From: Limiplasma sp036652695
Lineage (GTDB): Bacteria > Bacillota > Clostridia > Christensenellales > Aristaeellaceae
Direction: 5' to 3'
Assembly (NCBI GenBank): GCA_036652695.1
Contig: JAVVVJ010000006.1
Coordinates: forward strand, 10,967 to 74,966
Length of the DNA stretch: 64,000 bases
Part shown: one piece after another, positions 34,540 to 43,880 of the stretch
Position numbering within the stretch: the first letter of the stretch is position 1
Layout: the number at the start of each line of letters is the position of its first letter
Program-made: the position numbers and the translations under genes
The notes under the pieces: generated by a model
Seen by the model: the letters and a program-made list of their open reading frames with translations, nothing else
The model's database searches: none
What the model was told of the DNA's origin: nothing

Positions 34540-37500
34540 TGGCTTTGTGCTCCTTATCCTCAACGATATAATCATACAGCACTTGATACAGCTTTTGCGG
34601 TTCGATTGGCTTGGAGAGATGCGCAACCATTCCTGCACGCTTGCTCTTTTCCACGTCGTCATCAAAGGCATTCGCTGTCATTGCGATAATCGGCACGCTT
34701 GTGGCGTCCACGTTGCTCAGGTGTCGGATGTTCGTGGTAGCGGTCAGCCCGTCCATGATCGGCATACGAATATCCATCAAAATCGCGCTATAATAGCCGG
34801 GGTCGGACTTGCTAAACATCTCCAGCGCGCGCAGGCCGTTTTCGGCGCACTCCACATGCAAACCCTTCTGCGTCAGCAGACGGAAAGCAATTTCTGTATT
34901 CAGCGGATGATCCTCCACCAGCAGCACGCGCTGGCCGTCAAAGTGGAAATCCCTCTGAGCAGGCGCGCGCTCCTGTATATTCTCCTTTTGCCCCAGCGCC
35001 TTTGTAAACGCTGAAATGATAGAGGATTTGAACATTGGCTTGCTCATCAGCAAATTGACGCCCGCCAGCTTGGCCTCGTTCTCAATCGCTGCCCAATCAT
35101 ATGCCGTCATGATGATAATGGTGACCTCCGGCCCCACAATCCGGCGAATTTGGCGTGTCGTTTCCACGCCATCCATTTCCGGCATCTTCCAATCAATCAA
35201 AATCATATCGAAGTAGCGGCTTTGGTCGTGCAGGGCGCTCACACGTTCAATGGCCTTGCGGCCGCTGTCCACCCATTCGGCTTTCACCCCCATCTCTTGC
35301 AAGGTGAGGATTGCGCTTTCGCACACGCTCACATCATCATCCACAACGAGCGTCTTTAAATGAGAAAAGTTGCAGCGATGCTGGCTGTGTTTCTCATGCT
35401 TTTTTTCTTCCTTGGTAATGCCCACATGCACATCCACCGTGAATTCCGACCCTATGCCGCGTATGGAGCGGATGCTGATATGCCCATCCATCATATCCAC
35501 AATGTTTTTAGCAATCGCCAGCCCCAGCCCCGTGCCGCCATACATGCTGGTCGTGCCGGAGCTTTCTTGGCAGAAGGGTTCAAAGATATGGGGGATAAAA
35601 TCCTCCGTCATGCCAATACCGGTATCGTTGATGATGAAGCGCAGCAGGGCATAGTTTTTCGTCTTTTTGCGCTGCTCGGCAGAGAACGTCACCTTGCCGC
35701 CTTCGTCCGTAAACTTGATGGCGTTTGATAGTACATTCAGCAGCACCTGCTGAAGCTTCATGGCATCGCCAACATAATAATCATCCAGCGCCGGATCCAC
35801 CACGCACTCAAAGTCCACGCCCTTGCCCTCCGCCTGCCCATAGCAAAGGGTGTTAATGCCGGTCAGGAACTCTGCCGTGGGGATCATCTCATTTTTCAGC
35901 AGCAGCTTGCCGCTCTCGATGCGGCTCATATCCAAAATATCGTTGATGAGCGCCAGCAAAAAGCGAGAGGAAATGCAAATTTTCGAAATGCAATCTGCCA
36001 CCTGCTCATCATCGCCAATGGCCTGCGCGGCAATGGTGCTCATGCCGATAATGGCATTCATCGGCGTGCGAATTTCGTGGCTCATTCTGGATAAAAAGTC
36101 CGACTTTGCGGCGTTTGCCTGCTGTGCCGCCGCCAGTGCGGCAGCCAGCTCCTCGCGCTGGCGTTCCTCCCGCGCCACCACATCGGTCATATCGGAACGC
36201 GCAAGGCATACGCGACCCATAAACTCATCAATATAATAATATTGCAGGCGCTTGGTGCGTACGTTGTTTCCCTCCTGAAGATAGGGGTACTGAAGCGTGT
36301 AGCATTCCGCCTGCTTAAGCTGCTGCTCAAGCACCGGCAAGGAAATCCTCTCCATAATCGCCACGGCATCTTCCCCCGCCGCGTGCCGTTCCAAAATCCC
36401 CATGTATTCCTGAGAATAGCAACCATCCTTGGGAAAGGACAGCTTGGTATCGCCATTCCAGCTGAGCACATGGTATTGATCTCTGTGTAGGTCAATCTCA
36501 CAAATATAATCGTAGCCGATGTTTGCCGTGCGCTCCAGCACAAGCTCGTTGATCTTCTGCTCCGTGATGTCAAAGCAGTACAAAAAGAGCATCAGATCAT
36601 CCGTATCCGGGTTTTGATACATGCGGGCGTTCATGCGGCACCAAATGACGCCGCCATCCGCACATTTGCGCCGGTAATCAAAGCTAGGCTGTGCCTGTCC
36701 GATGCGAAACGCCTCGGTCAAGCGGCAAATATCAAACATCGCATACAGCTGCTTGCCTGTTTCCACATCAACGGCGGTTTCCGCAAGGTTTTCGATCGCC
36801 GCCGAAAACGCGATACCGCTGTAAGCAACAGTGGTATTCACGCTGCCCTTGTATGTGTCGATTCTATTTTTGCTCAAGTTGGCGCAGAGCTTGGTGAGCA
36901 AATTGGGGTTTACCAGCGCGGTGGAATACCTCAGCTCCCGCTCATATTCCTCTCGCACGCGCCGAAGCAGCTCCATATGTTCGGTGATATCCACAAAAAC
37001 GATATAAAAGAAGCGCTCATCCTGCTCATCCCGCATCAGCTGACCTTTTACAGAAATCCACTTCACCGTGCCATCCTTGCAGATCAAGCGGTGCTCATTT
37101 TGAACGCACATATTGCCACCTGCCAGCTGGGCATTGATCTTGTCCGCCATCACGGCCTGATCGTCCGGGTGAATCACGGCAGCCATGCAGCTCCCAAGGG
37201 CAGCAAATTCCTCGCGCGTATAGCCAAGAAAGGTAAAGAGGCCGTCGTTCGCCTCCAGCACGCTCCACTGCTCATCAAACCGGCAGCGAAACACCGCGCC
37301 GGGGATGTTGTTATAAATGCTGAACAATTCGTCCCAAGCAAGCCGTTCCCGGGTGATATCGGTGTAGCCGCAGAGCAGCAGCGTGCCTTCCCGTGGCGAT
37401 TCAACAATGCGGCAGCTCGCGCGCACCCAAAGATAACCGCCATGATACTCGCGCACGCGGAACTCCAACGCCGTTCCCGCATTGCGAAACTCCTTTTCCA

Positions 37501-38074
37501 CCCTTGCGCGATCGTCCGGATGCAGCAGGCACAAAAGCTTGCCTTGAGCGGTTTCTAGCAGCTGCTGCTGTGATGGATACCCAAAATGCGTGCAGAGCTG
37601 CGTATTTACCGAGAAGATGGGAAACCCTTCCTCCAACCGGCAGCATATGGCTCCGCCCGTTGCATCCACGCTTTGCGCCGATATCGGCCTAGGCGAAAAC
37701 GAGCGCATCTCCCAACGCTGCAAATGGCAGACGCACCAAGCTCCTTCGCGCCGCGCCAGCATCAGGGAAATCCGTAGCTTGCACTGAAAGCCCGTATATT
37801 GCAGGGCAATTTTCGCCGTTGCCATCGCGGCATCCGTCGACAGCGCACGTTCACCCAAAATGGTCATTTCAGTGCTGCGCGGCGCGCCATCGCGATACAG
37901 ATCCCGGCGGAGAGCCGCGCCCACGCTCGCCCATCCAAAGGCCTCCTGCGTATCGTCCGCGTCACAAAGCACAATATCCTCTGCGGCATGGGACATCGCG
38001 GTTTCGATCTGCTCCGTCATCCACGCGTTCAAAAACGCACGCGTCATTTCCGCCGCACCAGGTTGTATGGTCAT
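34532..38074 (-). CDS. Hybrid sensor histidine kinase: SnoaL-like, multiple PAS, HisKA, HATPase, two receivers
   Basis: 1180 residues from ATG 38074 (a GTG at 38083 is also possible). No membrane helix, so a cytoplasmic sensor. Residues about 5-125 look like a SnoaL/NTF2-type domain (FLNAWMTEQIETAMSHAAED; VCHLQRWEM). PAS-like modules follow at about 140-250, 255-370, 395-510 and 515-635 (for example LEANDGLFTFLGYTREEF and WISVKGQLMRDEQDERFFYI). A short coiled coil leads to HisKA with MSHEIRTPMNAIIG (His666), an HATPase domain near 775-880 (NVLSNAIKF; NDTGIGM; GGTGLGLAI), receiver 1 with Asp961 (LIDWKMPEMDG) and receiver 2 with Asp1101 (LMDIRMPIMDG). Neither receiver has an output domain. Phosphorelay with the adjoining HPt is inferred. 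Confidence 0.9.
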   Translation of the reverse strand: MTIQPGAAEMTRAFLNAWMTEQIETAMSHAAEDIVLCDADDTQEAFGWASVGAALRRDLYRDGAPRSTEMTILGERALSTDAAMATAKIALQYTGFQCKLRISLMLARREGAWCVCHLQRWEMRSFSPRPISAQSVDATGGAICCRLEEGFPIFSVNTQLCTHFGYPSQQQLLETAQGKLLCLLHPDDRARVEKEFRNAGTALEFRVREYHGGYLWVRASCRIVESPREGTLLLCGYTDITRERLAWDELFSIYNNIPGAVFRCRFDEQWSVLEANDGLFTFLGYTREEFAALGSCMAAVIHPDDQAVMADKINAQLAGGNMCVQNEHRLICKDGTVKWISVKGQLMRDEQDERFFYIVFVDITEHMELLRRVREEYERELRYSTALVNPNLLTKLCANLSKNRIDTYKGSVNTTVAYSGIAFSAAIENLAETAVDVETGKQLYAMFDICRLTEAFRIGQAQPSFDYRRKCADGGVIWCRMNARMYQNPDTDDLMLFLYCFDITEQKINELVLERTANIGYDYICEIDLHRDQYHVLSWNGDTKLSFPKDGCYSQEYMGILERHAAGEDAVAIMERISLPVLEQQLKQAECYTLQYPYLQEGNNVRTKRLQYYYIDEFMGRVCLARSDMTDVVAREERQREELAAALAAAQQANAAKSDFLSRMSHEIRTPMNAIIGMSTIAAQAIGDDEQVADCISKICISSRFLLALINDILDMSRIESGKLLLKNEMIPTAEFLTGINTLCYGQAEGKGVDFECVVDPALDDYYVGDAMKLQQVLLNVLSNAIKFTDEGGKVTFSAEQRKKTKNYALLRFIINDTGIGMTEDFIPHIFEPFCQESSGTTSMYGGTGLGLAIAKNIVDMMDGHISIRSIRGIGSEFTVDVHVGITKEEKKHEKHSQHRCNFSHLKTLVVDDDVSVCESAILTLQEMGVKAEWVDSGRKAIERVSALHDQSRYFDMILIDWKMPEMDGVETTRQIRRIVGPEVTIIIMTAYDWAAIENEAKLAGVNLLMSKPMFKSSIISAFTKALGQKENIQERAPAQRDFHFDGQRVLLVEDHPLNTEIAFRLLTQKGLHVECAENGLRALEMFSKSDPGYYSAILMDIRMPIMDGLTATTNIRHLSNVDATSVPIIAMTANAFDDDVEKSKRAGMVAHLSKPIEPQKLYQVLYDYIVEDKEHKANE

Positions 38075-38126
38075 TCGGATCACCGTTCCTTCTCAGTCGC
38101 CCTTGGTTAAGAAAATATCAGTCAGT

Positions 38127-38564
38127 TCACTTGCGAAACGTCCATAGCTTGTTGATCAAGAAGTTGAGCGGAATGGTAAGGAGCAAATTCACAATGGGCG
38201 CCAGCCACTCCGAAACGCCCCACCATTGCACCTCCGCGTACAATAGCGCGGTGGACAGCAAAAATGTGCCGCCATAGCTCACATAGCATTTCGCAAGGCG
38301 GCGCCATAGCTCTGCCTTGGTATTGCTTTGGGATTGAAAGACCACCTTGTTGCTCCAGTAAAAGGCGTTGAGCACGCTCAGCACCCAGCCAAGCACATTG
38401 CCCCACATGTAAAGGCTGGGGCTCAGCCATACCAGTAAATAATAAACAGTCAGCGAAATCAGCGTATTGGATAGCCCGACCACACCAAACTTGATAAACT
38501 GCACAACAAGCGCAAAAAACGCTTCACGATCCTTGACATGCAATTTTTGATACAACCATTTCAC
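38127..38564 (-). CDS. GtrA family membrane protein (lipid-linked sugar flippase candidate)
   Basis: 145 residues with four hydrophobic helices; FIKFGVVGLSNTLISLTVYYLL and WLSVLNAFYWSNKVVFQ-like text and the final NFLINKLWTFRK are standard GtrA/GtcA hallmarks. GtrA proteins are thought to flip undecaprenyl-phosphate sugars made by GtrB-type enzymes. The start overlaps the end of the GT2 gene by 4 bases, the classical GtrA-GtrB pair. Confidence 0.9.
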   Translation of the reverse strand: MKWLYQKLHVKDREAFFALVVQFIKFGVVGLSNTLISLTVYYLLVWLSPSLYMWGNVLGWVLSVLNAFYWSNKVVFQSQSNTKAELWRRLAKCYVSYGGTFLLSTALLYAEVQWWGVSEWLAPIVNLLLTIPLNFLINKLWTFRK

Positions 38565-39511
38565 GGGCGCTCCTCACTTTCCCGGCGCTGGCTGTCCCGC
38601 TGCTGCACAATATACGTAGGCCGCCTACGCGCCGCATCGAACGTGCGCCACAGGTATGCGCCCAACAGACCCAACGTGAGCATGATGATCCCGAAGCTCA
38701 GCAGGTTAAAGATGAACATCATCGTCCAGCCATTGACGTCAATTTCCCCACGAAGCTTGCTCACCAGCGCATCAATCGCCCAGATGACCGCCCCCAAAAA
38801 CGATAGCCCGCCCAACCACGTAACCACCGTAATCGGCACGGTGGAAAAGCTGAAAAGCGTATCCGCTACCAGCCGGATCTTTTTGCGCAGCGTCCAGCGG
38901 CTTTTGCCAATGGTGCGCGCGCGCCGAACGTACGTAACCGTACCTGTCCTAAAGCCGCTCCACAGAAGCTGCCCGTTCAACGCGCTGTTCGGCTCGTCCA
39001 TGCGGCTGAGCACCTCAATCACCTTGCGGTCGATCAGAAACACGTCAAACCCTTTGGACGGCATATTGGGCAGCGCAAACCTGCGCGTAATCGCATAATA
39101 GGTATTTGCGAAAAACTCCTGTGCCTTGCTTTCCTCGCGCCCCTCGCGTACAGCCAGCACCACGTTGTTGCCGGAGCGCCAGCTCTCATACATTTCCAAA
39201 ATCATTTCAGTGGGTTCTTGCAAATCGGCGGCTTTCACCACGGCACAGTCTCCCGTGCAGTTGTTCAACCCACATAGCACCGCCGCGTCGCTGCCAAAGT
39301 TGCGCGACAGCTGAAACAAGCGGATGCGGTCGTCCTGAGCAGCCAAGCTTTGCATGACCTCATAGCTGCCGTCTCCGCTGCCATCATCCACCAATACCAA
39401 TTCACACGCAAAGGGCGCTGTATCTAGAATTTTCTGCTTGATGTCCGCGTAAAGCGGGCGCAGGTTTTCGGCGTTGTAATAGACAGGGATCACAATCGAA
39501 AGCTTAGGCAT
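38561..39511 (-). CDS. GT2 glycosyltransferase, GtrB/DPM-like (polyprenyl-phosphate sugar synthase)
   Basis: 316 residues. GT-A domain at the N-terminus (LSIVIPVYYNAENL; VLVDDGSGDGSYEVM; NFGSDAAVLCGLNNCTGD; ADLQEPTEMI with the metal-binding Asp). Two C-terminal membrane helices (about 230-255 and 265-290). This is the layout of GtrB-type bactoprenol-phosphate glycosyltransferases, which load a sugar on the lipid carrier for GtrA to flip. Overlaps FdtA upstream by 8 bases and GtrA downstream by 4 bases. The sugar donor may be the amino-deoxysugar made by the linked genes. Confidence 0.9.
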   Translation of the reverse strand: MPKLSIVIPVYYNAENLRPLYADIKQKILDTAPFACELVLVDDGSGDGSYEVMQSLAAQDDRIRLFQLSRNFGSDAAVLCGLNNCTGDCAVVKAADLQEPTEMILEMYESWRSGNNVVLAVREGREESKAQEFFANTYYAITRRFALPNMPSKGFDVFLIDRKVIEVLSRMDEPNSALNGQLLWSGFRTGTVTYVRRARTIGKSRWTLRKKIRLVADTLFSFSTVPITVVTWLGGLSFLGAVIWAIDALVSKLRGEIDVNGWTMMFIFNLLSFGIIMLTLGLLGAYLWRTFDAARRRPTYIVQQRDSQRRESEERP

Positions 39512-39923
39512 GACCCGTCACCTCCTTGGTGAAGGCATCATAATCCCGGATGTATTCCGCATTGTCATATGGCTCGCTGGCCAGCGCCAGCAAAATGGAA
39601 TCCTCGGAGAAATCAAACATGTCCTTCCAAACCATAGCAGGCAGATAAATGCCCGTATGCGGGCGGTTCAGCGAGAAAATAGCCTCGTTGCCCCGGCCGT
39701 CCAGCACGCGCACCTTGCTGCGACCCGCCACGTTGATGAGCACAAAGGCCGTGCGGCGGTTGGCGTGCTTGCCGCGCACAACGTCCGTATCCGAACCGTA
39801 AATGTAAAATACCCGCTTGATATCGAACGGGATATCCTTACAGCCTTCCACCACCACCAGATGGCCGCGCGCGTCGCCGTGCTGCGGAAACTCCAGCATG
39901 CGCACCTCTTGCGTATTTTCCAT
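39504..39923 (-). CDS. fdtA: dTDP-4-keto-6-deoxyglucose 3,4-ketoisomerase, FdtA/QdtA-like
   Basis: 139 residues, a single cupin-like (WxcM-like) domain. Converts dTDP-4-keto-6-deoxy-glucose to the 3-keto form for 3-amino-3,6-dideoxy sugars. Diagnostic stretches: GDARGHLVVVEGCKDIPFDI, RVFYIYG, RGKHANRRTAFVLINVAG and PAMVWKDMFDFSEDSILL. FdtA (galacto product) and QdtA (gluco product) are hard to tell apart by eye. Partner aminotransferase lies two genes upstream. Confidence 0.85.
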   Translation of the reverse strand: MENTQEVRMLEFPQHGDARGHLVVVEGCKDIPFDIKRVFYIYGSDTDVVRGKHANRRTAFVLINVAGRSKVRVLDGRGNEAIFSLNRPHTGIYLPAMVWKDMFDFSEDSILLALASEPYDNAEYIRDYDAFTKEVTGHA

Positions 39924-39938
39924 AACGCGCCCTCCTTC

Positions 39939-40946
39939 TTACAGCTGCTCCCAGCGCTTGGTATAGATGCGGTTGAGGGAATGGCGTGTGCCATAGCCCT
40001 CCTTGTTGAGGATCAACCCCATATTGAGCACATGCCCATGCTCGTGCGTGCAAGTGCCCATGGAAAGCCCCGCGCAGCCGCGCTCTAGCGCCATGCGCAG
40101 CACCGCGTCGTACAAAAAGGACGAGGGCGCATAGGCTGTGATGTGGGTATCGGTAGCCAAATACTGTGTGTGCAGCACGTTGACCTGCGCAAAGTAAAAC
40201 AGGCACGCGCCCGCCACCAGCGCCCCCTCCGCATTCCGCACGCCCAAAAAGCAAACCTCTCCGGGTAGGCGTGCGTTGTGAAAATCCAAAAGCTCCTCCG
40301 CCGTATGCACGGGCGCGGCGTCAAACTTTTGCAGGTTCAGGCACAAAAGCGCATGAAACTCGCGGATTTCAGCGTTCGTGTGAAGCGGTGCGGCCTTTAG
40401 GCCTTGCTTTTCGGCACGCTTCAAATCATAGCGCTTGTTATAGGAAAAAGCTGCGCGAAGCTCATCGTAGCAATGCACAAGCGGCAACCAGCAGGAGATT
40501 TCCAGCTCCTCGCCATAGCCCTCATGAAAAAACGCGTATTGCATGGCCTCGTCCGGCACGCGGCTGAACAAGTCGGACGTTGGTTTAAGCTCCGCAGTCT
40601 CATAGCCTTCCTCCATCAGTGCGTCATCCAGCGCGGCCAACAGCTCAATCAGCTTGGGCGCACGCAGCTGGCTTGGCGATACCACAAGCCCGCCAAAGGT
40701 GCTGCCCGGATGGGAGCGAAACGCGCGCTTTCCCTCCAGCTCCGCCGTTACGCCCGGGCAAACCGCCACCAGCTCCTGATTGCGGTAGATCATGCGGGAC
40801 GCATCGTCAAAGCGCGCCTTGGGATGATAGTTTAAAAAACGGCGCGTCTGCAAAAAGGTGCCGTTCGCGGAATGCTCCATCACAAAATGATCCCAATGCT
40901 CTGCCTGATCGGTCTCATAGCGGGCAACTGTGATTGTGTCCATCAC
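39939..40946 (-). CDS. GNAT/FemAB-like acyltransferase of the amino-deoxysugar cluster
   Basis: 335 residues, soluble. Resembles FemAB/BioF2-like acetyltransferase-6 proteins: NGTFLQTRRFLNYHP near 30, a central SYNKRYDLKRAEKQGL segment, and the C-terminal YLATDTHITAYAPSSFLYDAVLRMA with GCAGLSMGTC. Such proteins transfer an acyl or aminoacyl group to an amine. It sits exactly where Fuc3NAc clusters usually have a hexapeptide acetyltransferase (FdtC), between the isomerase and aminotransferase genes, so it may acylate the 3-amino group. Overlaps the aminotransferase end by 4 bases. Donor unknown. Confidence 0.78.
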   Translation of the reverse strand: MMDTITVARYETDQAEHWDHFVMEHSANGTFLQTRRFLNYHPKARFDDASRMIYRNQELVAVCPGVTAELEGKRAFRSHPGSTFGGLVVSPSQLRAPKLIELLAALDDALMEEGYETAELKPTSDLFSRVPDEAMQYAFFHEGYGEELEISCWLPLVHCYDELRAAFSYNKRYDLKRAEKQGLKAAPLHTNAEIREFHALLCLNLQKFDAAPVHTAEELLDFHNARLPGEVCFLGVRNAEGALVAGACLFYFAQVNVLHTQYLATDTHITAYAPSSFLYDAVLRMALERGCAGLSMGTCTHEHGHVLNMGLILNKEGYGTRHSLNRIYTKRWEQL

Positions 40947-42052
40947 TCCATCCCCCTAGGCGTAAAGGCGTTGATCGTTTCAATCACAAAGCGCTGCTCA
41001 TCCCGCGTCATGCCGTTATACATGGGCAAGCTGAGCACCTCGCGCGCGCAACGTTCCGCGATGGGAAAATCGCCCGCGTGATGACCCAAATACGCATATG
41101 CCTGACTGAGGTGCGGTGGAATGGGATAGTGAATGATAGAGCCAATTTCGAAACGCTTGAGGTACGCCATCAGCTCATCGCGGTGCTGCGCATGCACCAC
41201 AAACTGATGCCATGTGCTGTCCGTGCCCGGACGTATCTGCGGCAGCGCGATATCCTCGTTGTGAAGCTCCCGCAAGTACCGCTCGGCAATCTCACAGCGC
41301 TCGCGGTTGGCCTCCTCCAAATGCGTGAGCTTCACGCGCAAAAGCCCCGCCTGTAGCTCGTCCAGACGGCTGTTGGTTCCCACAACCTCGTTTTGATAGC
41401 GCACGCGGCTGCCGTAGTTGCGGTAGGTGCGGAAGCGTTCGGCAAGCGCTGCGTCATCTGTGATGATGCAGCCCGCATCGCCAAAGGCGCCTAGCCCCTT
41501 GGTGGGATAAAAGCTAAAACAGCCCACCTGCCCAAAGGTGCCCGCCGTTTGCCCATCGCAATGCGTGCCATGCGCCTGCGCGCAATCCTCCACCACCAGC
41601 AAGCCGTGCTTGTGCGCAAGCGCCATCACAAGGCGCATGTCACAGCTCATGCCATACAGGTGCACCGGCATGATGGCCTTGGTGCGCGGGGTGATGGCCG
41701 CCTCTATCTTGGCGGCGTCAAGGTTGTCATACGCATCCGGCTCCACAAAAACGGGCGTCGCGCCATTGATGGTAATTCCCATCACACACGCGATATAGGC
41801 GTTGGCGCAGATAATGACCTCATCGCCAGCGCCCACGCCCAACAGCCGCATGGAAATCCACAGCGCGTCCAGCCCGCTGGCAAGCCCCACGCAATGCTTC
41901 GCGCCCAAAAAGGAAGCAAACTCCTCCTCAAAGGCGCTTACCTCATGCCCTAGGACGTACCAACCGCCGCGTAGCACCTCCAGCGCCTTTTGCTCAAATT
42001 CGGCCGCATGCAGGCCATATTGCCGCTTTAAATCGTTCGGGATGATCTTCAT
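40943..42052 (-). CDS. fdtB: dTDP-3-keto-6-deoxyhexose aminotransferase, FdtB/QdtB-like (DegT/DnrJ/EryC1/StrS)
   Basis: 369 residues. PLP-dependent sugar aminotransferase. The PLP Lys lies in FYPTKGLGAFGDAGCI; DCAQAHGTHCDGQTAG carries the ring-stacking Asp; NEVVGTNSRLDELQAGLLRVKL is typical of the VioA/FdtB branch. Begins MKIIPNDLKRQY, as FdtB proteins do. Acts on the product of FdtA to give a dTDP-3-amino-3,6-dideoxyhexose. RmlA and RmlB, needed for the precursor, are not in the window. Confidence 0.88.
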   Translation of the reverse strand: MKIIPNDLKRQYGLHAAEFEQKALEVLRGGWYVLGHEVSAFEEEFASFLGAKHCVGLASGLDALWISMRLLGVGAGDEVIICANAYIACVMGITINGATPVFVEPDAYDNLDAAKIEAAITPRTKAIMPVHLYGMSCDMRLVMALAHKHGLLVVEDCAQAHGTHCDGQTAGTFGQVGCFSFYPTKGLGAFGDAGCIITDDAALAERFRTYRNYGSRVRYQNEVVGTNSRLDELQAGLLRVKLTHLEEANRERCEIAERYLRELHNEDIALPQIRPGTDSTWHQFVVHAQHRDELMAYLKRFEIGSIIHYPIPPHLSQAYAYLGHHAGDFPIAERCAREVLSLPMYNGMTRDEQRFVIETINAFTPRGME

Positions 42053-42079
42053 CTGCCATCCGATCCTTTCGTGATTCGC

Positions 42080-43834
42080 TTACTCCGCAAGGGAGTAGAA
42101 GGTGAAGGTATGCACGCCGCCCCAATCGCTGTCATTCATATAATCGATCTCGTCGCCAAGCTCGGCGCGCAAGTAGGCAAGCAGCGTTTCCGGCCCCGGA
42201 TCCAGCACGCCGGAGGCAAAGCAGACGTTTTCGCGCAGAAAATCCGCAGCGGTAAAATGACTGCCGTCGATGCCGAAGGCTTCCATCTGTTGAAGCACGG
42301 CGGGCGAACGCGCCGTCCAGCCGCCCCAAAAAAGCAGGTTATGCGGCACGCCATGGGAAAGATCCGGAAAAAGGCGCGTATCGCCCGACAAGGTCAAGTC
42401 GTAAATAATGAGCTTGTCTGGATTGTCCAGCGCATACTCGAACAAATCGGCATAGACGTTAATCTCCTCGCCCGGCTCATACGCCATGGGCGCGAGCGCT
42501 TTTGCCTGCGGCACGGCATACCACAGCGCGAGTGCGGCGCACAGGCAGAGCCCAGCGGCGCGCGCAGCCAGCCGCAAGCCCTTCGCCTTGGGCGTCAGGC
42601 ACGCGGGCAACAGGCAGACCAGCATGCCCGCCATCGGCAGCAGCACCATCAGCGCGGCGCGCAGTGGCATGCGACCCTTGCTGCCCAAATAGCACAGGAG
42701 CAGCAACGAAAGCAGTAGGCTCGCGCCAATGCACAGCCCAAGCCATCGTTTGTTTTTGGGATGACCCCCAAGCCCAATGAAGCAGATCGCCGCCGCCGCC
42801 AGCAGCAGCCAAACCGTGCGCATGGCCAGCTTTTCCGTGCGCACAAACTCCGCAAGCGTATTGATGGTAAAGCGGGCGCGTCCGGCAAAGCTCTGGTCAA
42901 GCTGGCTCAAGCGCTCGGCGTAGATACGGTCAAACGCCTCTACGGTAATGTTTTCATCCAGCATGTACCATAGATCCACCATCTGACGCTCCGCCTCGCT
43001 CCAGCCGAGCGCCTCAAAAGTTTCCGGCGAAACGCCCTTCGTGCCAACATAATCAATCACATTTGCGGTGGCATCCTGCCAAGCTAGGTGCTCGCGCATC
43101 TGGTTGCGGTCAATATCCCACTCACGCTGCGCCATCAGCCCGCCCATCACTAGCAGCACCATCGCAAGCGACCATAAAAAAGGCTTCGCGCCCCGCCTGC
43201 CCGCGTGAAAGCGCAGCGTCCACAGCAGCAAAAACGCCAGCGCGCAAAAAGCCAAAATCGGCAGCGCCGTGATCTGCCGCAGAGCATAGGCAAGCACCAC
43301 CAAGAGGAGCGCGAGCGCCATGCCTCGCACAACCGCGCCATCGCTGGCCGCGGCATAATCAATGGATAAAATCTGCATCACAGCGGCCGTGCCAAGCAGC
43401 GCGGCTGTCACCGTAAACGTGATTTGGCAGCAATAAGCCATCGCAAAGGCAATCAAAAAAAGAACGCTCGCCAGCAGCCCCGCCCACCGTGGATGCCCAC
43501 AAAAGCACTGTAGCACGCTCTTCACCGCTACGGTGCAGCTGAGCCATAGCAGCGCAATTTGCAGCACGCTAAACCACGGCACAAGCGGAAAGGCTAAGCT
43601 CAGCCAGCGCAGGGGATATACCAAAACCGCATGCAGAAAAATATGAAACGTGGGAATCTCTCCCGTTTCATATCCCAAAAACGCACGCATGATACCCGAA
43701 TCATCGTTGCCGCCAAAGCGAATGTCCGCGCCAAAAAGAAGCAAGCACAGGTAGAGCAGCGTCACCAGACCCATGGCGGGCAGCCAGCAGGCGCGGCGGT
43801 TCCGCGTTCCCGGACAGGCCTCTTTTTGCTCCAT
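42080..43834 (-). CDS. Polytopic membrane protein, GT-C-like (GtrC-type glycosyltransferase candidate)
   Basis: 584 residues from the ATG at 43834. About ten hydrophobic segments. After the first one an external loop reads FGGNDDSGIMRAFLGYETGE; an acidic pair in this loop is where GT-C glycosyltransferases keep their catalytic residue. The last 130 residues are soluble and presumably outside. It heads the transcription unit with FdtB, acyltransferase, FdtA, GT2 and GtrA and would be the variable third partner (GtrC) that moves the sugar from the lipid carrier to a surface polymer. GGAGGG precedes the start; a longer frame to 43909 includes the promoter hexamers and is rejected. Specific family not recognised. 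Confidence 0.72.
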   Translation of the reverse strand: MEQKEACPGTRNRRACWLPAMGLVTLLYLCLLLFGADIRFGGNDDSGIMRAFLGYETGEIPTFHIFLHAVLVYPLRWLSLAFPLVPWFSVLQIALLWLSCTVAVKSVLQCFCGHPRWAGLLASVLFLIAFAMAYCCQITFTVTAALLGTAAVMQILSIDYAAASDGAVVRGMALALLLVVLAYALRQITALPILAFCALAFLLLWTLRFHAGRRGAKPFLWSLAMVLLVMGGLMAQREWDIDRNQMREHLAWQDATANVIDYVGTKGVSPETFEALGWSEAERQMVDLWYMLDENITVEAFDRIYAERLSQLDQSFAGRARFTINTLAEFVRTEKLAMRTVWLLLAAAAICFIGLGGHPKNKRWLGLCIGASLLLSLLLLCYLGSKGRMPLRAALMVLLPMAGMLVCLLPACLTPKAKGLRLAARAAGLCLCAALALWYAVPQAKALAPMAYEPGEEINVYADLFEYALDNPDKLIIYDLTLSGDTRLFPDLSHGVPHNLLFWGGWTARSPAVLQQMEAFGIDGSHFTAADFLRENVCFASGVLDPGPETLLAYLRAELGDEIDYMNDSDWGGVHTFTFYSLAE

Positions 43835-43880
43835 CCTTTGTACACCCTCCAAGCATTTTAATAATCGACAAACCATGGTT

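Noticed and set aside
36614..37558. A 314-codon plus-strand frame antisense to the hybrid kinase
   Set aside because: No start signal and no family likeness; the PAS-kinase frame is unbroken on the minus strand.
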